From Ruminococcaceae bacterium UBA3751 (GTDB lineage Bacteria; Bacillota; Clostridia; Oscillospirales; Acutalibacteraceae), in NCBI GenBank assembly GCA_002371215.1, contig DFGL01000024.1, positions 1-64,000 on the forward strand: a stretch of DNA of 64,000 bases. Reading direction: 5' to 3'. The translations under genes were made by a program, and so were the position numbers. Under the pieces are notes generated by a model. It made no database searches, had not been told where the DNA came from, and saw nothing but the letters and a program-made list of their open reading frames with translations. Of the stretch, positions 49,409 through 58,431 are shown piece by piece. Position 1 is the stretch's first letter; every line of letters starts with the position of its first letter.

Positions 49409-50134
49409 TTAACTGCTATGAGCCTTGTATTTTTCCCCCGTTAACGCTTCAAAGGAGGTTTTAACCGCTTCCTCGCTCATATCACATTCAAGAACATAGG
49501 CGGGCACGTTTTTAAAAAGACTGTCAAGCAAATCAAGGGTTTTAACAACCGCTTCAGCCTCATACGGCATAAACAGCTGGTTCATAATTTCGCTTAGGAT
49601 TTCGCTCGGCTTAACCTTTTTTATTCTGTTTATCTCTCCCCTGCGGATAAGACAGAGGGCGCTGAGCTTAACGCTTGAGCCGTTTTGATAGCCCTCTTTT
49701 CCGCAATACGGCGTTGCATATGCCTCAACCGCACCGTCTTCAATATGGAGAATAGGCTTATCGCCGTTTACAATTTCAACATTTTCAATAAACTTTTTCC
49801 AGAGCATAATATGGGTAGTTTTTCCCGTTCCGCTCGGAGCTGTAAAAAGATAACCCTTATCGTTATACGAGATAACTGCGCCGTGGAAAACCATTCTGTT
49901 AAACAGCGGAAGCTGCTTTGCAATTTCGCGGTAAACGCAGATGCTTTCAGCATATCCCCTTTTCGGATTATACGGAGAAACGGCGATTTCCTCGTCAATT
50001 TCCTCCTCCCTGACGGAAACGGAAAAATCCGATTCACCCTCGGTTAAATACCTTTTGCAAAAGCGCATTGTATATTCGTAATTTGTATTGACATCAATAT
50101 TCAGTTTTGCAAATTCAACTTTAAAATTAAACAT
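49409..50134 (-). CDS. HPrK/PEPCK-like P-loop protein
   Basis: 241 residues. P-loop TAPSGTGKTTH (~97-107) followed by VNGDKPIL and HGAVISYNDKGYLFTAPSG match the HPr-kinase-like/serine-kinase fold, but it is shorter than HprK (~310) and lacks its N-terminal domain. Related small proteins accompany PqqD or nucleotidyltransferases in peptide-modification or cell-wall cassettes. Here it is last in the obg operon, overlapping the ECF-type gene by 8 bases. The substrate is unknown. Confidence 0.75.
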   Translation of the reverse strand: MFNFKVEFAKLNIDVNTNYEYTMRFCKRYLTEGESDFSVSVREEEIDEEIAVSPYNPKRGYAESICVYREIAKQLPLFNRMVFHGAVISYNDKGYLFTAPSGTGKTTHIMLWKKFIENVEIVNGDKPILHIEDGAVEAYATPYCGKEGYQNGSSVKLSALCLIRRGEINRIKKVKPSEILSEIMNQLFMPYEAEAVVKTLDLLDSLFKNVPAYVLECDMSEEAVKTSFEALTGEKYKAHSS

Positions 50135-51200
50135 ACTCTACCCTGTTATTTTTTTTTTTATTTCTGTAATGAAGGAAATCGCTCAGATAGCGGTAAATAA
50201 ATGCAACAATAAAGGTTACAACGATTAGTTTGCCGAGGGTCAGCGGCATATTAAATACAAGCGTACCCTGCATAAGCGAATCAAAATGTATCGGATTTAT
50301 ATGAAGGTAACCCGCTATAGTATCTATTGCGTTCTGATAATACTGAAGATAGGCTTCCTCAGTATGTCCCGCTTTTCCGAACTGCTTAAAAATAAGAGGA
50401 AGAACAACGTAATTCACAGAGAAGAAAGTTAACACTGTTGTTATAACAGCGCCGAGCAAACCGCTTTTTATAATCTGCTTTGAGCGCTTTCTTTTAGGAA
50501 GCCTTTCTTTTTCGCGTTTTCTTTCAAGCGCTCTCGGTGAGAACATTCCTCTGGTATAAATCAGGCTTGCAATAATTACAAAAACTGAATCCAGCATAGT
50601 GTTTGACAATGCGGTTGCTATAACTTTTTTATGGAATATCAGAATATAAAAAACATTTTTAAGCAGCGTTACTGCAATTCCCACAACAGGTCCGTAAGCT
50701 ACAGCGGCGAGCAGCTCGGGAATTGCGGATAAGTCCATTGTAAGCGGCAGCGGAGTAAGCGGTACTCTGAATTTAAAAACCTGAAGAACTACCGCTGCAA
50801 ATTCAATAACAGCACAGCAGAAAACCATTCTTGCATACAGTCTTACCTTGGGCTTTTCGTTAATCCTGCCTGAAGTTATATTGCCCTTTAGCTTTTTCTT
50901 TTTTTCATCTTCTTTAAATAAGCTTTTTGCAGCGTCGTTATTATCTTCGTTTTCAGCGGCAGCTTCCTCTACGGGAGCCTCAGCTTCATCGGGAATACTC
51001 TCGCTCTCAAGCTCTTCAAGCTTTTCCTTATCGTGCTCAAGGTAAGCCTCATAGCGCTCTCTTCCGCTTTTATATTCCTTATTTTCGCCGTCTTTTTTAT
51101 AAATTGACTTTTCCTTTTCCTCGTCCTTACCGCGGATATACTTTGATTTTTTGGGCTCGTTCTTATCGCGGAGGTACTTCGATTTATTGCTGTTTTCCAT
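50127..51200 (-). CDS. ECF transporter S component-like membrane protein
   Basis: 357 residues. The N-terminal ~125 residues are extremely charged and repeat KSKYIRGKD/KSKYLRDKN blocks. The C-terminal ~230 residues have five to six helices with PLTMDLSAIPELLAAVAYGP and GIAVTLLKNVFYIL, the substrate-binding pattern of riboflavin-type (RibU) S components. A charged loop divides the helices. The ATPase and T units are not here, so it would share a common module. The long N-terminal extension is unusual; it follows the nucleotidyltransferase by 8 bp. Confidence 0.75.
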   Translation of the reverse strand: MENSNKSKYLRDKNEPKKSKYIRGKDEEKEKSIYKKDGENKEYKSGRERYEAYLEHDKEKLEELESESIPDEAEAPVEEAAAENEDNNDAAKSLFKEDEKKKKLKGNITSGRINEKPKVRLYARMVFCCAVIEFAAVVLQVFKFRVPLTPLPLTMDLSAIPELLAAVAYGPVVGIAVTLLKNVFYILIFHKKVIATALSNTMLDSVFVIIASLIYTRGMFSPRALERKREKERLPKRKRSKQIIKSGLLGAVITTVLTFFSVNYVVLPLIFKQFGKAGHTEEAYLQYYQNAIDTIAGYLHINPIHFDSLMQGTLVFNMPLTLGKLIVVTFIVAFIYRYLSDFLHYRNKKKNNRVEYV

Positions 51201-51208
51201 TTTCTCAC

Positions 51209-52339
51209 CTACTTAGTTTTAATAATTGATTTTATCCGGTGAATTGCGTGGGAAAAATTAAACGCCTTAAGCTTTGAAAAAAACCTGTACGTCCAACAGA
51301 TAATGAGTGGATAATTTCTCTCTCTGCAAACGGGGTATTCAAGGCAGATATAATCCTTCTTCGGAAAGAATATATTAAGCATATGCTTAAGCTTTGCAAA
51401 GCGGATACCGTCTTTTTTATCTTTTCTTATATTGTTTCGGATAAAAAGCTCCTCGCTTCCGTGGTTACAGCCGTTGATAATATCGCTTACGGTTTCGCTT
51501 AAATCAAGCGAGGATTTTATATTCTCAAACCATTCGCCCTCAAGGGCAAAAAGCTTATCGTAACTGTCTCTGAGGCTGTTTTCATCTATTACTTTATTGA
51601 TAAAATCTGAGTCGGTTTTATCCTGAAAGGCTTTTTTTAAATAATACAAATCAAGGATACGTCTTATTCCGCAGCCCGCCACCTCAAAATGTGCGATAAT
51701 ATGAATAATTGAATAAAGATAATAATAGGTATCGCTCAGCTTAAAGCTCAGAGCGTCCCCACTGCCCTTAGGAACGGAATGGGAAAACGGCTTATCAAGC
51801 GCGCCGGCATAACGTTCCCTGCGGTTAAACATATACTCGGTAAAAAACTGAGTATGAAATTCAATAAGCTCCTGCCCTTTATGAGCGTCAAATTCAATGG
51901 GCTGCTTCTGGCTTGTTGAATAGCCGAGACTTTGCATAATGCCCATTGCCTTTTCAAGATTATCCATATCAATAATCAAATCAATATCGGACATCATACG
52001 GAGCTCGGGCGAGGGATAAAGCGTTTTTGTTATAGTCCCCTGCGCTTCAAGCGTTCTTATGCCCTCGCTGTGAAGCGCGTTTATTACCGTTTCATAAACT
52101 GCTTTCTGACGCGCATTGCGGCGAACTGAAAAGTAATAATAAACCTTCCACTCATCATAAAGCTCGCCTTCAGGTTTATTTTTAAGTTTATCAACAGAGA
52201 GAAAAGCAATATTGGAAACCTCGTGAAGCTTACCGATTTCAAACACGTTTTTAAAGGATACCCCCTCAGGCTTTTCCTGAGGCTGAGTACCGTGAACTGC
52301 ACAGTATATAAGATGTACAAGGTATCCGTAGTCAGTCAT
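51209..52339 (-). CDS. Nucleotidyltransferase-family protein (NTP_transf_5 type)
   Basis: 376 residues. A nucleotidyltransferase core is visible: LEAQGTITKTLYPSPELRMM with SDIDLIIDMDNLEKA, giving the conserved DxD metal pair, and a C-terminal helical part. This resembles the uncharacterised nucleotidyltransferase family (PF14907), often near capsule or peptide-modification genes. It starts 2 bp after mrnC in the obg operon, with the ECF-type and HPrK-like genes next. The target is unknown. Confidence 0.8.
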   Translation of the reverse strand: MTDYGYLVHLIYCAVHGTQPQEKPEGVSFKNVFEIGKLHEVSNIAFLSVDKLKNKPEGELYDEWKVYYYFSVRRNARQKAVYETVINALHSEGIRTLEAQGTITKTLYPSPELRMMSDIDLIIDMDNLEKAMGIMQSLGYSTSQKQPIEFDAHKGQELIEFHTQFFTEYMFNRRERYAGALDKPFSHSVPKGSGDALSFKLSDTYYYLYSIIHIIAHFEVAGCGIRRILDLYYLKKAFQDKTDSDFINKVIDENSLRDSYDKLFALEGEWFENIKSSLDLSETVSDIINGCNHGSEELFIRNNIRKDKKDGIRFAKLKHMLNIFFPKKDYICLEYPVCRERNYPLIICWTYRFFSKLKAFNFSHAIHRIKSIIKTK

Positions 52340-52341
52340 AA

Positions 52342-52728
52342 TTAATTCCAGATTATTTCAAAAAGCTCTTTTATTCTCTCTTTTTCTCCGTTTAAATACA
52401 GATAGCCGAAAAGCGCCTCAACGCCCGTTGCAATATGGTATTCGCCGGTTGTTGCGGATTTTGGGTTATGCCCCGTTTTTGCGTTTCTTCCTCTCTTGAA
52501 AACGGAGAGTTCCTCCTCGCTCAGGCTGTCTTTTATTTTATCAAATGCCGCAGTCTGCGCCTTGGCGCTTACATAATTTACGCTGAGCTTATGCAAATCG
52601 TTCACGGGGCGGTTCGCCTCAGCAATAAGACTTTCGCGGACAAGCATTTCATAAACGCAATCCCCTATAAATGCAAGATTAAGAGGACTGAGCTGCTTAG
52701 GGTTAATTTCGTTATCGGTAAATCTCAT
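52342..52728 (-). CDS. mrnC: Mini-ribonuclease III
   Basis: 128 residues from the ATG at 52728, one base after the obg stop; an in-frame TTG further upstream lies within obg. RNase III-fold features are LAFIGDCVYEMLVRESL with the first acidic residues and TGVEALFGYLYLNGE with the second. Mini-III lacks a dsRNA-binding domain and matures 23S rRNA ends. Its coupling with obg is unusual; it often lies near cysS. Confidence 0.93.
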   Translation of the reverse strand: MRFTDNEINPKQLSPLNLAFIGDCVYEMLVRESLIAEANRPVNDLHKLSVNYVSAKAQTAAFDKIKDSLSEEELSVFKRGRNAKTGHNPKSATTGEYHIATGVEALFGYLYLNGEKERIKELFEIIWN

Positions 52729-52729
52729 A

Positions 52730-54007
52730 TTACGGAATGTACTCGAATTCAATATCGTAAAGCGATACGATATCTCCTTCCTGTATTCCCCTTTCTCTCA
52801 GCGCGTTGAATATACCGCTTTTTTCAAGCACTCTCTGCATATACTGAAGCGCCTCATAATCCTCAATATCAATTCCCTTGAGAACCTTTGGGAACCAATC
52901 CGCTTCAACGAGGAAATAGCCGTCCTCGACCTCGGTGATTTTATAACCCGTTGACTGCTTTATTATTGATTCAACGGGGATTTCCTCGGCTTCGTATTCC
53001 TTAATCGGCGGAAGCTCGCGCAGCTTGTTCCAGACTACGTTCATAAGCTCCTTTGTACCCTCAAGAATCGGCGCGCAGATAGAATAATACTCATAGCCTT
53101 TTTCCTCAACGTAGGCTTTGAATTCGGCAATTTGCTCTGGCTCTGCCATATCGATTTTATTGCCCGCAACAATCATAGGCCTTTCGGCAAGCTCGGGATT
53201 AAAGCGTCTGAGTTCCTCGTTCAGCTTTTCAAAATCGTCCTTGGGGTCCCTGCCCTCGTGGCCGCTGACGTCAACAATATGGATAAGCAGCCTGCACCTT
53301 TCAACGTGGCGGAGAAACTGGTGACCGAGTCCGATTCCGTCGCTCGCGCCCTCAATAAGACCGGGGATATCGGCAATAACAAAGCTGTTGCCCTCACCCA
53401 TTGAAACGACGCCGAGATTGGGAACGAGAGTTGTAAAATGATAATCCGCAATTTTAGGCTTAGCCTGGGAAACAACGGAAATAAGGCTTGATTTACCAAC
53501 AGAGGGATAACCGATTAATCCGACGTCGGCAAGGAGCTTAAGCTCAAGGCTTACCTCCCATTCCTCACCGGGCATACCGGGCTTTGCAAAACGCGGTACC
53601 TGACGGGTTGGTGTTGCAAAATGGGAATTGCCCCATCCGCCTTTACCGCCCTTTGCAGCAACAAAGCGCTCCGTTTTGCTCATATCAGCCATAACGGCGC
53701 CGCTCTCCGCCTCTTTAATCAGCGTTCCGCGCGGAATACGGATTTCCAAATCCTGCCCCTTTTTTCCGTTACAGCGCCCGCCGCGTCCGTTTTCTCCGCT
53801 TGGGGCTTTGTACTTACGCTTATAGCGGAAATCGGCAAGCGTTGCAAGATTATCGTCAACAACAAAAACGATGTCGCCGCCCTTGCCGCCGTCGCCACCG
53901 TCGGGACCGCCCGCGGCAACGTATTTTTCTCTGTGGAAGGCAACGGCACCGTCGCCGCCGTCACCCGCCTTAATATTTACTTTTGCAATATCAACAAATG
54001 CAGACAT
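52730..54007 (-). CDS. obg: GTPase Obg/CgtA
   Basis: 425 residues. The glycine-rich Obg domain (1-158; GGDGGDGAVAFHREKYVAAG) precedes the G domain with G1 GYPSVGKSS, G3 DIPGLIEGA and G4 NKID, and a C-terminal OCT domain (~350-425). Obg is an essential GTPase for 50S assembly and stress response. It lies in an operon: small membrane protein (2-bp gap), obg, mrnC, nucleotidyltransferase, ECF-type, HPrK-like. Confidence 0.97.
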   Translation of the reverse strand: MSAFVDIAKVNIKAGDGGDGAVAFHREKYVAAGGPDGGDGGKGGDIVFVVDDNLATLADFRYKRKYKAPSGENGRGGRCNGKKGQDLEIRIPRGTLIKEAESGAVMADMSKTERFVAAKGGKGGWGNSHFATPTRQVPRFAKPGMPGEEWEVSLELKLLADVGLIGYPSVGKSSLISVVSQAKPKIADYHFTTLVPNLGVVSMGEGNSFVIADIPGLIEGASDGIGLGHQFLRHVERCRLLIHIVDVSGHEGRDPKDDFEKLNEELRRFNPELAERPMIVAGNKIDMAEPEQIAEFKAYVEEKGYEYYSICAPILEGTKELMNVVWNKLRELPPIKEYEAEEIPVESIIKQSTGYKITEVEDGYFLVEADWFPKVLKGIDIEDYEALQYMQRVLEKSGIFNALRERGIQEGDIVSLYDIEFEYIP

Positions 54008-54009
54008 AG

Positions 54010-54357
54010 TTAACCTCTGACTAAATTTCTTATGGATATAATTATTTCGGGAATTATCATAATAACGCCGTAAACCGTTACTGCAACAAGAAATAACGGA
54101 TACAAAACAACAATCAGCGCCGCGTAGGAGGTTTTAAGCTCCTTAATTTTCGTTCCCGCCGCAACAAAGCCCGTAAAAGAACCGAGAGGCACTAACGAGC
54201 AGAGCGCAGACATCAGCAGAACCCGCTGAGGCGTTAGCGTTATACCGTCCTTCATTCTTACCAGCGCGCTGATGAATAAAAACAAGAGTCCCGTACCGAT
54301 AAAGAACAAAAGAAACGCAAATATTAAATATTTTTTTGCTATCTCTTTTTTATTCAT
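54010..54357 (-). CDS. Small membrane protein upstream of obg
   Basis: 115 residues with three hydrophobic helices (~10-32 YLIFAFLLFFIGTGLLFLFI; ~45-66; ~80-102 AALIVVLYPLFLVAVTVYGV). It ends 2 bp before the obg start, so it is probably translationally coupled, and it may be the first gene of the operon. I do not recognise a family. Confidence 0.75.
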   Translation of the reverse strand: MNKKEIAKKYLIFAFLLFFIGTGLLFLFISALVRMKDGITLTPQRVLLMSALCSLVPLGSFTGFVAAGTKIKELKTSYAALIVVLYPLFLVAVTVYGVIMIIPEIIISIRNLVRG

Positions 54358-54390
54358 ATATAAAATTTAACATAAATTATAAAATAATGC

Positions 54391-54418
54391 AATAAAAAAG
54401 GCGGATTAATTATCCGCC
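54391..54418 (-). terminator. Terminator after the DUF1858 gene
   Basis: GGCGGAT-N5-ATCCGCC followed on the minus strand by TTTTTTATTG. Confidence 0.88.
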
Positions 54419-54427
54419 GTAAAATTA

Positions 54428-54637
54428 TTAGTCCTTATGATTTTCAGCAAGGTATTCTTTAATCTGAGTTAAAACCGTATCGCAGTCAATTCCGTGGACC
54501 ATGCAAGCCTCCTCAAGACTTTCGCCGATTGAAGCAGGACAGCCAACGCAATGCATACCGCTCTGTACGAGAATTCCCGCAATGCCTCTGTCATAATTGA
54601 GCATTTCGCCCATTGTTGTAGCTTTTGTAATTTCCAT
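54428..54637 (-). CDS. DUF1858-family protein with CxxC
   Basis: 69 residues from the ATG at 54637 (AAAGGAGGCAGCGTT site). The DUF1858 pattern is MHCVGCPASIGESLEEACMV after KATTMGEMLNYDRGIAGILV. The family has conserved cysteines and resembles small sensor or electron-transfer modules; its function is not defined. Single gene with terminator at 54391-54418. Confidence 0.9.
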   Translation of the reverse strand: MEITKATTMGEMLNYDRGIAGILVQSGMHCVGCPASIGESLEEACMVHGIDCDTVLTQIKEYLAENHKD

Positions 54638-54785
54638 AACGCTGCCTCCTTTAAATTTGTTAACGTCCATATGTTAACACAATAGATATTTTATGTCAAG
54701 TAAGCTTTTTATTAATAAACATATTGAAAAACGGATTTAATAATGTTACAATATATAGTGAATTTTTTGATAAGAGGACAGTATT

Positions 54786-56249
54786 ATGTACAAAATAGGA
54801 TTTGACAACGATAAGTATAAATCAATGCAGTCTGAAAGAATCCGCGAAAGAATAGATGAGTTCGGCGGCAAGCTCTACCTTGAATTCGGCGGCAAGCTCT
54901 TTGATGATTTTCACGCGTCGCGCGTTTTACCGGGATTCCAGCCCGACAGTAAGCTGCAGATGCTTCTTAAGCTTAAGGATGAGGCGGAGGTTGTAATAGT
55001 AATTTCCGCTCAGGACATCGAAAAGGCGAAGCTCCGCGGCGACCTCGGAATCACTTATGACGACGACGTTGTCAGACTTATAGGAGAATTCACCGATATC
55101 GGCTTAATGGTAGGAAGCGTTGTACTTACAAAATACGCTCCGAGCGAAAAGATACAGACCTTTGAGGACAGAATGAAGAAGCTCGGCTATCCCGTATATC
55201 ATCACTATGTTATTGAGGGATATCCTTCAAATCTGGCAAAAATAGTAAGCGACGAGGGCTATGGCAAAAACGATTACATAAAAACCTCAAGAAAGCTTGT
55301 TGTAGTTACCGCGCCCGGTCCGGGAAGCGGAAAAATGGCAACCTGCCTTTCCCAGCTCTACCACGAAAACAAGCGCGGAATCAAAGCCGGATACGCTAAA
55401 TTTGAAACCTTCCCGATATGGAACATTCCGCTTAAGCACCCCGTTAACCTTGCTTATGAGGCGGCAACTGCGGACCTTAACGACGTTAATATGATTGACC
55501 CCTGGCATCTTGAAGCGTACGGAAAAACAACGGTTAACTACAACCGCGACGTTGAAATTTTCCCCGTGCTCAAGGCTATGTTTGAGAAAATTTACGGCGA
55601 AAGCCCGTATAAATCCCCAACGGATATGGGCGTTAATATGGCGGGTAACTGTATAATTGACGACGAGGCGTGCTGCGAAGCGTCAAAACAGGAGATAATC
55701 CGCAGATACTTCACCGCTCTCTGCGCTAACGCAAAGAATGCGAGAAACAGCGAGGAAATCTATAAAATTGAATTGCTTATGAATCAGGCTGACATAAGCG
55801 TTTCATACAGAAAGTGCACCGTTAAATCGAGAGAGCTTGCCAAGGCTACAAATCAGCCCGCAGCGGCGATTGAGCTAAACGACTCAACGCTCATTACAGG
55901 AAAAACGACAGAGCTTCTCGGCTGCTCCTCGGCAATGCTTCTCAATGCGCTTAAGCACCTTGCGGGTATTGACGACAGTATTCTTCTTATCAACCCCGAG
56001 GTTATCCGTCCCGTTCAGAAGCTAAAGGTAAACTATCTCGGCAACAAAAACCCGAGGCTTCATACGGACGAAACCCTCCTTGCGCTTTCAATTTCCGCGG
56101 TTACTGATAAAAATGCCGCAGCGGCTATGAATCAGCTTAAAAACCTTAAAAATACGGAAATGCATTCAAGCGTTATGCTTAACGAGGTTGACTCCTCCGT
56201 ACTCAAAAAAATCGGCGTTCGCGTTACCTGCGACCCGAAGAACAAATAA
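54786..56249 (+). CDS. DUF1846-family protein (UPF0371)
   Basis: 487 residues, close to the full family length. Conserved segments include FDNDKYKSMQSERIRERIDE, the Gly-rich VVTAPGPGSGKMATCLSQLY (~190-210), which resembles a nucleotide-binding loop, and HPVNLAYEAATADLNDVNMI. The family is common in Firmicutes and its biochemical role is unknown. A single gene with a terminator at 56251-56292. Confidence 0.93.
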   Translation: MYKIGFDNDKYKSMQSERIRERIDEFGGKLYLEFGGKLFDDFHASRVLPGFQPDSKLQMLLKLKDEAEVVIVISAQDIEKAKLRGDLGITYDDDVVRLIGEFTDIGLMVGSVVLTKYAPSEKIQTFEDRMKKLGYPVYHHYVIEGYPSNLAKIVSDEGYGKNDYIKTSRKLVVVTAPGPGSGKMATCLSQLYHENKRGIKAGYAKFETFPIWNIPLKHPVNLAYEAATADLNDVNMIDPWHLEAYGKTTVNYNRDVEIFPVLKAMFEKIYGESPYKSPTDMGVNMAGNCIIDDEACCEASKQEIIRRYFTALCANAKNARNSEEIYKIELLMNQADISVSYRKCTVKSRELAKATNQPAAAIELNDSTLITGKTTELLGCSSAMLLNALKHLAGIDDSILLINPEVIRPVQKLKVNYLGNKNPRLHTDETLLALSISAVTDKNAAAAMNQLKNLKNTEMHSSVMLNEVDSSVLKKIGVRVTCDPKNK

Positions 56250-56250
56250 A

Positions 56251-56292
56251 AAAAAGCCACTGCAAGGGGCGCCCCTTGCGGTGGCTTTTTAA
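56251..56292. terminator. Bidirectional terminator
   Basis: AAAAAGCCACTGCAAGGG and CCCTTGCGGTGGCTTTTT form a very strong hairpin between convergent genes. Confidence 0.92.
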
Positions 56293-56302
56293 ATTCTAAT
56301 AA

Positions 56303-57526
56303 TCAGACTTTAAAAACAACGGTAAAGGTTGTTTTTCCGTCTCCGCTTTTTGCGGAGATTTTTGCGTTATGGCTCTTGCAGATATTCTTTGCTATTGCAA
56401 GTCCTAAACCGTAGCGGTTTTCGTTTCTGTTGCGGGATTCATCAGCGCGGTAAAAGCGCTCGAATATCTTTTCCTCCTCGCCCTCGGGAATGCCCTCGCC
56501 CTGATTTGTAACCGTAAGGACTATATCCTTGTCCTTTTTTAATTTAACTTCAACGGTACCGCCCGTTTCGCTGTGCTTTACGGCATTATCAAGAAGGATG
56601 GAAATAAGCTGCTGAATTTTTGCTTCGCTCATATTCAGCTCAATATTCTCCTCAATTTCATCACTGAGAAGAACACCGTTTTCAAACATAACGCCTTCAA
56701 AGGTGAGTATGCTCTTTTCAACTGTTTTTGAGAGATTGCCTACTGAAAACTGGGATTTATCGTTTACAAAATCACTTTTTGCAAGCTCAAGCAAATCGGC
56801 TATAAGCTTATTCATTCTGTCGCTTTCGCTCTTGATGTTTTCAAGCCATTTCTTTTCCGTAGAGTTGCTCTCAAGCGCGTCAGCGCTCGCCATAATAACC
56901 GCAAGCGGAGTTTTAAGCTCGTGAGAGGCGTCAGCTATAAACTGCTTTTGCTGATTAAAGCTCTTTTCAACCGGCCTTGCAATACGGTTTGCTATGTTCT
57001 TTGAAATAAGCACAAACAGCACCTCAAGAAGAACAAAAATAAGCAGAGTTATCATCAGAGTATTATACAAAAGCTCGTTGGTTGAAGAATTATCAACAAC
57101 GGTAATATAATCCTGCTCAACGTATTTATAGGAGTATTTATTAGTATAGAGATTGCCTATGCAATAGCTCTTATTCTGAGCTATAAGCTTATTTACAACC
57201 TCTTTAATCTCATCGTTAGTAATACTGCTGTCTGAATGATTAATTATCAGCGACGGGGTGTTGTCGGAGTTCAGAATAACCGTATAAACAGTACTGTCCA
57301 TAAAACGGATATTATCAAAATCGTCACTGTTGCCGGGAAAGCCGCGGTTATTCTGAGGGAATTCAAAGCTTTCAAAGCTGCCCATCATAGTTTTATTCAG
57401 GCTTCTTTCAACGCTTTTCTTTTCCTGGCTGTACGTCTGAAAATTATACGCAAAGAGTGTTGAGGACGTAACAACCGTCAGCATCATAAAAACAAGAAGA
57501 AATATCTGTATTTTCAGCTTTTTCAT
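56303..57526 (-). CDS. Sensor histidine kinase
   Basis: 407 residues. Helices at ~8-27 and ~155-175 bracket an extracellular sensor domain (~28-153) without a recognised fold. After a HAMP-like region (KNIANRIARPVEKSFNQQKQ) comes the H-box FIADASHELKTPLAVI, then the N-box in LLDNAVKHS, G1 in TNQGEGI and G2 in YGLGLAIA. It overlaps the response-regulator gene by four bases. The stimulus is unknown. Confidence 0.94.
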   Translation of the reverse strand: MKKLKIQIFLLVFMMLTVVTSSTLFAYNFQTYSQEKKSVERSLNKTMMGSFESFEFPQNNRGFPGNSDDFDNIRFMDSTVYTVILNSDNTPSLIINHSDSSITNDEIKEVVNKLIAQNKSYCIGNLYTNKYSYKYVEQDYITVVDNSSTNELLYNTLMITLLIFVLLEVLFVLISKNIANRIARPVEKSFNQQKQFIADASHELKTPLAVIMASADALESNSTEKKWLENIKSESDRMNKLIADLLELAKSDFVNDKSQFSVGNLSKTVEKSILTFEGVMFENGVLLSDEIEENIELNMSEAKIQQLISILLDNAVKHSETGGTVEVKLKKDKDIVLTVTNQGEGIPEGEEEKIFERFYRADESRNRNENRYGLGLAIAKNICKSHNAKISAKSGDGKTTFTVVFKV

Positions 57527-58206
57527 TGAGTATTCTCCATTCTGTAACCCATTCCTCTTACGGCTTTAATATTAACTTTTGAGCCGACTGCCTTAAGCTT
57601 TCTGCGGATAAAAGAAAGGTAAACCTCAAGGTTGTTGCTCTCTATTTCATTATCATATCCCCATACCTTATCGTAAATCATATCCTTTGAAAGAATCTGG
57701 TTTGCGTTTGTGATAAAGTACTCAAGGAGCTGGAATTCTTTATTGACTACAGCAATTTCTTCGCCTGTTGAGGTACACATAAGCTTTGAGGATTTTGTCT
57801 GTAGCTGAATGTCCGAAAATTCAATGTAATCCTTCTGAACATTTTCCGTATTCTGACGCAGCTGAATATTTACCCTCGCCACAAGCTCGTCGATATGGAA
57901 GGGCTTTGTAATATAGTCGTTAGCGCCGCCGGTAAGACCTTCAAGTTTATCCTCGAGCATTGATTTTGCCGTTAGCATAATAACCTTGGTATCAATCTTC
58001 TCATCGCGTAGCTCCTTCAGGATTTCAAAACCGTTCATCCCCGGGAGCATTACGTCAAGAATAATAAGGTCATATATACCGCTTTCAGCGTTATAGAGAC
58101 CGTCCTCACCGTCGGTTGAAATATCAACCTCGTAGTTTTCCTTCTTCAACCTTGCTGCAACAACGTCGGCAAGCTTATATTCATCTTCAACAATAAGAAT
58201 ACGCAT
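57523..58206 (-). CDS. OmpR-family response regulator
   Basis: 227 residues from the ATG at 58206 (AGAGGTGAAAAAT site); a frame start at 58227 adds seven residues. Receiver domain with VEDEY, phosphoacceptor Asp in LIILDVMLPGMNG (~52) and Lys in YITKPF, then a winged helix ending in KAVRGMGYRME. First gene of the two-component operon with the kinase. Its promoter faces the rnf promoter, but a regulatory link is not shown. Confidence 0.94.
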   Translation of the reverse strand: MRILIVEDEYKLADVVAARLKKENYEVDISTDGEDGLYNAESGIYDLIILDVMLPGMNGFEILKELRDEKIDTKVIMLTAKSMLEDKLEGLTGGANDYITKPFHIDELVARVNIQLRQNTENVQKDYIEFSDIQLQTKSSKLMCTSTGEEIAVVNKEFQLLEYFITNANQILSKDMIYDKVWGYDNEIESNNLEVYLSFIRRKLKAVGSKVNIKAVRGMGYRMENTQ

Positions 58207-58366
58207 ATTTTTCACCTCTGAAATCATTTTAATCCCGATTTCTTAAATCAACATTAAATGAATAGAATTATTATACCATAAACCGAAAAACTAAACAACC
58301 GATTTATTGTACAACTGAGAACTGACCCTGACTGTACAATAAAGATTGTTAAAAAATTAACTTAAA

Positions 58367-58395
58367 TTGATTATTTTATATTATTATGTTAGAAT
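58367..58395 (+). promoter_or_regulatory. rnf operon promoter
   Basis: TTGATT (58367-58372), 17-base spacer, TAGAAT (58390-58395); the rnfC site is AAGAAAGGGATACGTT. Confidence 0.65.
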
Positions 58396-58431
58396 AGGTC
58401 TGTTAATGTTATTTTAAGAAAGGGATACGTT

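Noticed and set aside
49409..50134. True HPr kinase/phosphorylase
   Set aside because: Length and lack of the N-terminal HprK domain argue against it; only the P-loop region is similar.
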